Made by a program: the position numbers and the translations under genes. Below, piece by piece: positions 1 through 6,800 of a DNA stretch of 8,448 nucleotides; the stretch's first letter is position 1, and every line of letters starts with the position of its first letter. This DNA comes from Bacteroidota bacterium (GTDB lineage Bacteria > Bacteroidota > Bacteroidia > NORP154). The notes below the pieces were generated by a model, which saw nothing but the letters and a program-made list of their open reading frames with translations, was not told where the DNA came from and searched no databases. The DNA lies in the NCBI GenBank assembly GCA_002401055.1, contig NVRZ01000123.1:1-8448 (forward strand), in the 5' to 3' direction.

Positions 1-1
1 A

Positions 2-85
2 CAAAAGAAACGCATGAGATTGATTGATGAATTAAAGTCGAATATGATACCGTTTAAAGGCGGAGTTACAGTGCTTGAAGTCTAA
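2..85 (+). CDS. C-terminal end of an unidentified protein (5' part outside window)
   Basis: The second forward frame is open from the left edge to a TAA at 83-85 and gives 27 residues ending in GGVTVLEV. The other two forward frames hit stops within the first 27 bases, so this is the only frame that can continue a gene from the left. The tail is a lysine/arginine-rich helix-like stretch followed by a short hydrophobic, strand-like end. I do not recognise the family. The gene would converge on the VOC gene, with 47 bases between the two stop codons, which is a normal arrangement for neighbouring genes. A fragment this short could be chance, so confidence is modest. Confidence 0.42.
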   Translation, partial: QKKRMRLIDELKSNMIPFKGGVTVLEV

Positions 86-99
86 TGTTTCAAGTTTAG

Positions 100-113
100 C
101 GTGAATTGTCACG
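100..113. terminator. small hairpin in a convergent gap, possible weak bidirectional terminator
   Basis: A perfect 5-bp inverted repeat, CGTGA at 100-104 and TCACG at 109-113, has a 4-base loop and may extend by a G-T pair. It sits between two converging stop codons, where a shared terminator would be expected. No T-tract follows on either strand and the stem is short, so the call rests mainly on position. Confidence 0.2.
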
Positions 114-132
114 TCAACCCACTTTCAACTGA

Positions 133-549
133 CTAACTATTCGAATACAACCCCATCTTATTTCCCTCGCAATCTTCTATATAAGCGTAGTATCCAATGT
201 TGCCATCTATGAGGTTCTTGGGGATTTCAGCCATGCCATCTGCGGATCGGGTGTTTCTAATCAGGGTTTTAGGCTCTAGCAGCTTTCCGCCATTTTCCTT
301 TACCAGGTCAATAATTTCCGACATATCCGGATTGGCGTTGAAGTATATTACTACTCCATGCTGATCTGAGTCTTTGCTTTTTGTTTCAACGATAGCACCC
401 GTAAGTTGGCCCTCTAGTTTGAATACGCCGTGGCGTATTCCGCTAAATATAAATATGTCCATTTCCTTGTTGAACACATTTTTATAAAATGATAGTGCCC
501 TGTCAAAATCCTTTGTGGGTATTTCAAACCACGTAATAAAGTCAGCCAT
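133..549 (-). CDS. VOC family protein (glyoxalase/bleomycin-resistance/dioxygenase fold)
   Basis: This 138-residue protein is the usual length of a single-chain VOC protein made of two beta-alpha-beta-beta-beta halves. The first half opens with ITWFEIPTKDFDRALSFYKN (residues 5-24), the typical first strand plus helix with an RA..FY motif. The second half begins near residue 64 (HGVVIYFN), carries a helix ending in ENGGKLLEPKT, and closes with a D-x-EGN turn (126-130) and the strand KMGLYS. VOC proteins are metal enzymes or small-molecule binders. The substrate cannot be read from the sequence, and I cannot assign metal ligands with confidence. There is no signal peptide, so it should be cytoplasmic. 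The ATG at 547-549 is the first plausible start and has no Shine-Dalgarno sequence. It lies 67 bases downstream of the OmpA-type gene on the same strand, so it could be read through from that operon or have its own promoter. No role in secretion is implied by the sequence. Confidence 0.88.
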   Translation of the reverse strand: MADFITWFEIPTKDFDRALSFYKNVFNKEMDIFIFSGIRHGVFKLEGQLTGAIVETKSKDSDQHGVVIYFNANPDMSEIIDLVKENGGKLLEPKTLIRNTRSADGMAEIPKNLIDGNIGYYAYIEDCEGNKMGLYSNS

Positions 550-616
550 AGCGAAACAGTTTTGTTGCGACTAAGGTAAAATATTAACCCAAATCAAGAA
601 AGAAAATTAAGATCAA

Positions 617-2896
617 TTATTGACCCACGATTATCTCAGCTCTTCTATTAAGCCTCAATTCCTCAGGTGTACATGGGTTGCATACAATTGCAGGTTGACC
701 CTCTCCAAATCCTGTTGCGCTCAGTCGTGATGCCTCGATCTCTTTGGTGCTCAAGTAATCGCTAATGCGCTTTCCTCTCCGCTCTGAGAGCCATTGATTG
801 TATTCTTCGGTATCCGCATCATCACTGTGTGCATTAATAGTAAGCTTCATAAGTGGCTCACTCTTCATTTGTAGAGCAAGTTCATCGAGTATGTCCATTG
901 CCGTGAAGGTTAGGTAGGAAGAATTGCTATTAAAATAGATGCTCAATCCATCAAAATTGTTGGTAACCAATTCTTTAATCTCTGGTGTAGGAGGTGGCGC
1001 TATGCCCTCACCGGCTGCAATAAGCTCTTCAATGGTCAAGTCTATACATTCATCTTCCTCTTCAGAAGTCATGTCGTAGGTGTCAGGACAGAGCCCAAGC
1101 TTTGAAACACCAAGCATTGCCAAATCATTCATACCCATTTCCAATTGCGAAAACACGAACGCCGTCTGGTTATCCTCCGAGAGTATCGCCAATCTATCCT
1201 CTTCACTCATATCCAGAGATTTACCATCAAAACCTCGGTACAGGGTTACTTCATCGCCTTCTCTCAGACTCATGAGCGCTAATGAACTAATTGCGGTATG
1301 TGGAAGCTTGACATAAACGAACTCTCCTGCTTCATTGCTGGTTAATCTTGCTACCACTTTGTCGCCATTCATAATCATGAGCTCCATGTCGGAAAAAAAT
1401 TTTTCACTCCTAAGTAGAAAGTTCTCCTCATGCGGTAGGTTAGCAAACTTGAAAGCACCATCAGAATTTGTAAAAGTTTCAAAGACCACTATTCCTGCCT
1501 CATTCATTAATAAGATTTTTATTCCCTCTAATTCTTTCGCTGGAAGAGATTTGAAGTTCACCATTCCGCCAAGGGATTTCGTAATCTCGCCTTCGATCAT
1601 ACCAGCTGAATCAACCTCATATAGAAATTGCAAGGACCCTAACTCTTTCAGTGAAAGCTTCTTATAAACAAAATCCCCTGATCCCATATTCGTGAGGCTG
1701 GCAACAATATTGTTGTCTTCATCTAAAATGAGTAGAATAACGTCCGTAACATCATCAGCCCGAATTGTATAGTTTTGGTTATAGGGAAGGTTTATGAAAT
1801 TAAATGCACCCTTTGAATCCGTTTCTGTGGTAAAAACTATTTCTCCATCTTCATTGATGAGGTAAACCCTTAATCCCGCTTGCTTTTTCCCGGGCAACGA
1901 TCTGAATTCAAATATTCCTGACAGGGTCTTTCCAAGTTCTGACTCAGTATACCAATCTACCGAGAAGCCATAAATATCATCACGTCCTGCACCGTCTGTT
2001 CGATTAGACGACACATATCCCGACTCATTGTTCTTGTTAAAGAAGATACCGAAATCATCCGCTACTGAGTTAATTGACTCATCCAGGTGAATAACTTTAG
2101 AAGGTAGGCCATTGTAGATAACTGAATAAAAAAGGTCAAGACCACCAAGACCGGGGTGACCATTTGAGGAGAAGAACAATAGACTGTCCTTGTACAAAAA
2201 GGGAAACACCTCATCCCCGGAAGTATTTATATTGCTTCCCAGATTTACAGGATCTCCCCAGGTATCGCCCAATCTTTGGCATTTGTAAATGTCTTTTCCG
2301 CCGAATCCCCCATCTTTATCTGATACGAAGTATAAGTATTGCCCGTTATCAGAAAGGCTCGGGTGGCCGAATGAATATTCAGGCTGGTTGAAGCTGAGAA
2401 GCTGAATCTCCTTCCACTGCTTTCCATCTGCAATGGCAGAATAGATTTGAGGCCGGTAGAAACGTTTTTTTCCGATTTTAAAGTATTTAACCCTGCTGAA
2501 AAATGCCTCAGACCCCTCTGTGTTGAAAGTAATTGGTCCGGAATGGTTGAGCTGACTTATCTGATGGGAGAAAAGCTTCGGCTTTGAAAAGGCAAATGTG
2601 TCATCAACTGACGACATATTTGAGTATTGAATTGATAAATAAGAATTGCTCTTGTAGGTATTCTCGCCTAGATTAATGTAGTCAATCTCCCTTTCCGACA
2701 CAAAAACCAGTTTATCTTCAAGAACAATTGGGCAAAATTCTGTACCAGAAGTATTCAGCCCTTTTAGCTTGTAAACGTCAAACACCGGCATTTGTGCCAG
2801 CGAGTCTTTTGATCCATTGCCATTGGCTTGGTATATAGAGCATATTACAAAAAATGCCAGGATGACCGAACGCATGTATGCTGAGCAGTTTCTCAT
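617..2896 (-). CDS. PD40/OmpA family protein, T9SS-associated peptidoglycan anchor
   Basis: The protein has 759 residues from the ATG at 2894-2896. It starts with an export signal (hydrophobic core about residues 11-21). A PD40/WD40-like beta-propeller region follows, best seen at residues 178-310 with the signature YFVSDKDGGFGGKDIY. Residues 325-586 hold carboxypeptidase-regulatory-like repeats, then comes a proline-rich linker (634-640). Residues 651-759 form a C-terminal OmpA domain with ligand-type D692 and R707 (N-x-x-LS-x-x-R) and the NRR motif at 750-752. OmpA domains bind diaminopimelate in peptidoglycan, so the mature protein should be periplasmic and wall-bound. The PD40-plus-OmpA layout resembles PorE and other Bacteroidota proteins that accompany PorP/SprF. 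Cysteines C602/C617 and C739/C742 may form disulfides. The start is uncertain: an in-frame TTG at 2902 would add two residues, and an ATG at 2873-2875 gives a more compact signal peptide. The start region lies 12-39 bases after the PorP/SprF stop, which indicates one operon. Confidence 0.9.
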   Translation of the reverse strand: MRNCSAYMRSVILAFFVICSIYQANGNGSKDSLAQMPVFDVYKLKGLNTSGTEFCPIVLEDKLVFVSEREIDYINLGENTYKSNSYLSIQYSNMSSVDDTFAFSKPKLFSHQISQLNHSGPITFNTEGSEAFFSRVKYFKIGKKRFYRPQIYSAIADGKQWKEIQLLSFNQPEYSFGHPSLSDNGQYLYFVSDKDGGFGGKDIYKCQRLGDTWGDPVNLGSNINTSGDEVFPFLYKDSLLFFSSNGHPGLGGLDLFYSVIYNGLPSKVIHLDESINSVADDFGIFFNKNNESGYVSSNRTDGAGRDDIYGFSVDWYTESELGKTLSGIFEFRSLPGKKQAGLRVYLINEDGEIVFTTETDSKGAFNFINLPYNQNYTIRADDVTDVILLILDEDNNIVASLTNMGSGDFVYKKLSLKELGSLQFLYEVDSAGMIEGEITKSLGGMVNFKSLPAKELEGIKILLMNEAGIVVFETFTNSDGAFKFANLPHEENFLLRSEKFFSDMELMIMNGDKVVARLTSNEAGEFVYVKLPHTAISSLALMSLREGDEVTLYRGFDGKSLDMSEEDRLAILSEDNQTAFVFSQLEMGMNDLAMLGVSKLGLCPDTYDMTSEEEDECIDLTIEELIAAGEGIAPPPTPEIKELVTNNFDGLSIYFNSNSSYLTFTAMDILDELALQMKSEPLMKLTINAHSDDADTEEYNQWLSERRGKRISDYLSTKEIEASRLSATGFGEGQPAIVCNPCTPEELRLNRRAEIIVGQ
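620..946 (-). other. OmpA C-terminal peptidoglycan-binding domain
   Basis: The domain begins at the strand LSIYFNSNSSYLT and contains the N-QWLSERRGKRISDYL helix and the GFGEGQP turn. It ends in the Bacteroidota-style C-x-x-CT-x-EE...NRRAEI tail. The aspartate and arginine that contact diaminopimelate in characterised OmpA domains are both present, so binding is expected to be intact. The usual T-D pair is S-D here. Confidence 0.85.
1133..1924 (-). repeat. Two full carboxypeptidase-regulatory-like repeats built from half-repeats
   Basis: Residues 325-415 and 442-532 of the OmpA-type protein align along their length, sharing [F/K]-x-SLP, [N/E]-x-G-x-V-F-x-T, GAF-x-F-x-NLP and a second F-V-Y-x-KL. 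Each copy is itself two half-repeats of 30-31 residues (starts at 341, 385, 458 and 503), a strand-rich unit ending in G-x-F-x-[F/Y]-x-x-L. A fifth, degenerate half-repeat at about 549-586 ends in AFVFSQLE. Pre-albumin-like beta-sandwiches of this kind are common spacers in Bacteroidota cell-surface proteins. No catalytic role is suggested. Confidence 0.75.
1967..2365 (-). other. PD40/WD40-like beta-propeller blades
   Basis: At least three blades can be recognised: HPSLSDNGQYLYFVSD..GGKDIY, EVFPFLYKDSLLFFSSN..GLDLFY and DDFGIFFNKNNESGYVSSN..RDDIYGF. The pattern of a strand, then [F/V]-S-[S/D]-[N/D/K], a glycine turn and G-x-D-[I/L]-[Y/F] is diagnostic of PD40 repeats. More diverged blades probably lie upstream (residues 55-175), where SGPITFNTEGSEAFFSR has the same character. 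The propeller is likely a protein-protein docking surface in the periplasm. Confidence 0.82.
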
Positions 2897-2914
2897 TCTC
2901 AATTCTCAGTCGTG

Positions 2915-3829
2915 TTAGAACATTCTGGTAGAAATAGATTCAGTTTTTCCAATCTTGAAGTCAACTCCTATAAAAAACTCATGTGTGCCATTACTATACT
3001 CACTTAGTTTGTTGAGACCAAGATCATATGAGTATCCCAATCGCAAATAATTGGTAATATTAAACTCAGCAAGAAATATTAAATCCTGCGAAGTGCGGTA
3101 GGATACCCCAAGCCAAAACATTTTTTTAAATAGAGCGCTCAAATTAACATCTACGCTCAATGGAGCTGCGGCAGTATACTTCATCATAAAAGATGGTTTT
3201 ATCACAATGTTGTCATTGATAACAAATGCTTTGCCAAACATGGCGATGAAATGCCGGTACAATTGGGTTTGAAGTTCTATTGCACTGCTGTACTTAATTT
3301 TTTGTTGTGTTATATGCGTAACTACTAGCCCAGCATACAAAGTATTGGTATAGTAGTACAATCCAAAATCGAAGCTTGGAACAAATTTACCTGATATGGA
3401 AGCGTTTGAAAATTTTTCCTGATCCTTGTACTCAAGTTGCGACCCATCTAGTTGAAAGCGGTAAACTCCAGCTCTTAATCCCATAGACAATTTTCCCGTG
3501 GCCAACCGTAGGTGATATGCATAGCTTCCAAAAAAGCCGATATTATTGGTAGGGCCGATATTATCGTTCACAACATTAAATCCAATACCCATTTTCTTGT
3601 CAGTTAGCGGGCCATGAAGACTGAATGTTTGGCTAACAGGAGCCCCTTTTATTCCCACCCACTGGTTTCGGTACAGCAATACCCCACTAATTGATTTTCT
3701 GCTACCCGCATAAGCAGGATTGATGCTGAACAGGTTAAACATATACTCGCTGTACTGAGCGTCTTGCTGCGCCTGAGCTGACATGCAGAAGATTAACAAG
3801 GGAATTAATATGGTTCTTTTACTGATCAT
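2915..3829 (-). CDS. PorP/SprF family type IX secretion system membrane protein
   Basis: This 304-residue protein has the normal length for the family. Residues 1-20 form a signal peptide with predicted cleavage after SAQA. Then comes the family signature: QYSEYMFN (25-32), NPAYAG (37-42), RNQWVGIKGAP (54-64) and a glycine/aromatic beta-barrel body including MGIGFNVVNDNIGP. The protein ends with alternating-residue strands and HEFFIGVDFKIG near the C-terminus. It should be an outer-membrane beta-barrel. In gliding Bacteroidota, SprF-type proteins are needed for export or attachment of the specific type B-domain adhesin encoded beside them, so this copy is probably dedicated to the upstream adhesin. 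Its ATG (3827-3829) directly abuts the adhesin's TAA (3830-3832), so translation is probably coupled. The family is certain. Whether this is the cell's general PorP or one of several paralogues is not, and the context favours a cargo-specific paralogue. Confidence 0.95.
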   Translation of the reverse strand: MISKRTILIPLLIFCMSAQAQQDAQYSEYMFNLFSINPAYAGSRKSISGVLLYRNQWVGIKGAPVSQTFSLHGPLTDKKMGIGFNVVNDNIGPTNNIGFFGSYAYHLRLATGKLSMGLRAGVYRFQLDGSQLEYKDQEKFSNASISGKFVPSFDFGLYYYTNTLYAGLVVTHITQQKIKYSSAIELQTQLYRHFIAMFGKAFVINDNIVIKPSFMMKYTAAAPLSVDVNLSALFKKMFWLGVSYRTSQDLIFLAEFNITNYLRLGYSYDLGLNKLSEYSNGTHEFFIGVDFKIGKTESISTRMF

Positions 3830-3832
3830 TTA
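3827..3832 (-). promoter_or_regulatory. abutting stop/start junction (TAA|ATG), probable translational coupling
   Basis: Read on the minus strand, the adhesin's TAA is followed immediately by the ATG of porP/sprF, with no base between and no clear ribosome-binding sequence of its own. A ribosome finishing the adhesin can restart on the barrel gene, which would tie the amount of partner protein to completed cargo. The coupling is inferred from the layout alone. Confidence 0.6.
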
Positions 3833-6800
3833 TCGCGTTATCTGTACCCAGCCGTTGTAATTTTGTTCACCTACAGTAATGATATAGAAGTAGGTCCCAT
3901 CGGGCAATTCATTTCCCTTTTCATTTGTTCCATCCCAAACTACTGATTTATTATTATAGCCGTCAAATTCTCTAATCTTATCCTCCCATCTATTAAAAAG
4001 TAGCACTTTATTATCAGAAAACTTATCAATTCCGGTAATGACCCATAAATCATTATCTCCATCATTATTGGGAGAGAATGCGTTGTAGATATACCAGCCA
4101 CAATCTGGGGAGTCATCAATTATAACTCTTACAGAGTCTATATAAAAGCAAGTGTCATTTACAGAAGCTCTAACATAGTAAGTAGTTGATGTGTTGGGGG
4201 AGGCAATTGGGTTGGCGATACTCGTGTCGCTAAGTCCAGCAGATGGATACCATTGATAGGAGAGGCCTCCTGAAGCCTGTAATTGGACTTCCTCTCCAAT
4301 ACAAATCATCTTATCAACACCAGCACTAATTGCGTTTTGTCCGTAAAGCACTACCTCCGTGATCGCGGCAAAACTTAGGCATCCATTTATTGTTTCAATG
4401 AGATAGTAAATGTTCGACCCAATCATTAATGTGGGCGTAAAGCTATTTCCACTAGCGATCGAAGAAGAAAGCGTGTCTTCAAACCATGAAATTGACCCAC
4501 CCGATTGCGGCGTGGCGATAATCGCCTGAACTGCATCTCCTTCACAGTAACTAATGTAAGGTACCACCAAAGGAGCAACTGGATTTGAGATAACGTTAAT
4601 GGTTATTGTTCCACCTGCATTTCCAGAACATCCAACTGAATCAAGGATGGACTCCAAAGTATACGTAGTTGTTATACTTGGAGATAGAGTAATAGAATCA
4701 CCTGGATTTATCCCAAATTGAGTGAATGTATTGGTTCCATCTGAATAGGTAATATCAAAAGGACCAGGCCCAATGAAATTCAATTCAAAGCTTGCACTGT
4801 CACCACTGCAAATGGTGGTTGAACCAGTCATAGATACAGATGGTATAGGCTTCACCAATACATATGCGGTATCTGAGTTGCTGCAGTTCGAATTGGACCT
4901 AGTATAGATTACGGTATCTATTCCGATTCCCGCCGTTAGAGGACTGAATGTTCCGTTGATTGAATCGATTATGCCTCCTCCCGACCATATTCCACCAAGA
5001 GGGGATCCAGTCAGGTCAGTAGTAGTTGAATCATCTCCACAGAATGACCCCGGATTAACAATTGAAACTGAGGGCACGTTGAGTAGGGAAATATTAAAGC
5101 TGTGCGTAAATGCGCAAGAGCCTCCTGTTGTATGTGTAACCGTATATGGGCCGCCCGCGATACTGGCGCTCAGATCAATTAATCCTGTAACAGAATCAAT
5201 AGCGACATTTGAAGGGGCAGTGAATAATCCCGTATCAGTTGTAATGGAATCTGGCGAAGGATTTGATTCATTTAGACAATACACGGAGTCTGCATAAGTA
5301 AAAAATGGATTCGAAAAAGGAGGTGTAGATATTACTACCGTATCAGTAATTGAGCAGCCATTTAAATCTTGAATTACGAGAAAGAAGGTATCTGCACATA
5401 GCGCGCTTATTGAAGAACTGGTTTGCGCGTTACTCCAAGAATAGGTGTATGGTTGTACTCCGCCTAAAACTGTAGCAGATGCAGAACCATCGCAAATACC
5501 TGGGCAGCTCTCATCTGTAAGTGTCATTGAATTTGTGATCAGCAATGGTTCGGTAACTTGAGCAGAATCAGTTGTAGAGCAACCCAAGCTATCCGATACC
5601 TGAACCTTATAAATGTTAGGACAGAGATTTCCAGGATTTGAAACTGGTGGCGCACCGTTGTTCCACGAATATGTATAAGGCCCTTGTCCATTGATTGCTG
5701 TGACTGAAATAGTACCATCACAATTACCAAAGCAAGCAACATCAATAGTAGCAAATGTTAAGGCAATTTCGATTGGTTCGTTCACCATTATGCTATCACC
5801 AATTGAACAACCAATCGCGTCAGTAATTAGTACGCGAACCATCCCCGAGCACAAGGCAGTGGCTGAAATATTTGTTTGTGTTCCAGGATCATCCCACAAA
5901 TAGGTAAAAGGACCAGATCCACCAGTAACCTGAACAATTGCTGATCCATCGCAAACTCCAAAACAACTGGCATCGGAAGCACTAATACTGGATACCAAAG
6001 GAGGGTTGATGGCCAGGAAAGTTTGAATTATACTGTCGCAACTGGAAATGGTCGGAAAGGTATCGATGTAAGTATCCGACACAAACTGGTATGCTCCTCC
6101 AAGAAAAAAGGAATCACCGCTACATATGGTAACCGAGTCAATTAGATTGTATGCAGGATCTAGCAATAGAGTAGTGGAGATTATGCTATCGCAATTATTT
6201 CCTGTTAAGAAGGAATCTACATAAGTACCTGCAGTACTGTGGAAAACTGATCCAATCTGAATGCTGTCACCAGAGCAGATTGCAAGCGTATTAAAAAACT
6301 GATACGAAGGATATACGGTAAGATCAGTTGATATAATGCTGTCGCATAGATTTACCGTTGATAGCGTATCGATATAAGTACCAGTGGTTGTTTGGTAAAC
6401 TCCTCCCAAGAGTACACTGTCGTCGTCACAGATCGTGACGCTTACAATTGTTAAAAACGTCGGGTTAACGTTGATTCCAACAGCATCGCTAGACACACAG
6501 CCATTATTATCAGTGAGTGCGAGCAGGTAAGTCGTTGATGTTGTTGGGCTAGCTAAAGGGTTTGCCACTGTTGAAGAATCAAGTGAACCTATTGGACTCC
6601 AGGAGTAAAAGTACGGGCCGACACCACCGGTGGCCGTTGGTGTACCGCCAAGGACTATACTTTCCCCTTCACATATATCGGCAGAAATACCTGCGTCAGG
6701 TGCGAGTATAGCAGGTTCTATTATAACAACGGTATCTGAATTGGAACATGCATTAATGTCGCTAACTTTTACCTGATGGCTTCCTGCGGGCAATCCAGTA

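Noticed and set aside
551..569. Imperfect hairpin just upstream of the VOC start (CG-A-AACA paired with TGTT-G-CG, one mismatch, 4-base loop).
   Set aside because: The stem is short and mismatched and has no T-tract, so neither a terminator nor a regulatory leader can be claimed.
570..616. Possible Bacteroidota-type promoter (TA-n-n-TTTG) in the gap before the VOC gene, around the minus-strand TATTTTAC.
   Set aside because: It matches the -7 consensus only partly and no TTG lies at the expected spacing upstream, so it is not better than chance in AT-rich DNA.
1080..2391. Plus-strand open frames of 75-110 codons opposite the PD40/OmpA gene (about 1080-1316, 1335-1667 and 2164-2391).
   Set aside because: They run antisense to a well-supported gene, show no domain or signal pattern, and their composition is explained by the opposite coding strand.
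1391..3127. Homopolymer runs of about seven A or T (near 1393, 2465 and 3121) as possible phase-variation tracts.
   Set aside because: Runs of seven are common in AT-rich coding DNA, all frames are intact, and they fall mid-gene in the partner genes rather than in the adhesin's 5' region.
3785..3787. Cysteine 15 in the PorP/SprF signal region as a lipoprotein site.
   Set aside because: The preceding residues (LIF) do not fit a lipobox and a clear signal peptidase I site (SAQA) follows.
6002..6460. Regular 153-base repeats as a CRISPR-like or satellite array.
   Set aside because: The units are coding, in frame and diverged in DNA, with no conserved short repeat separated by unique spacers.
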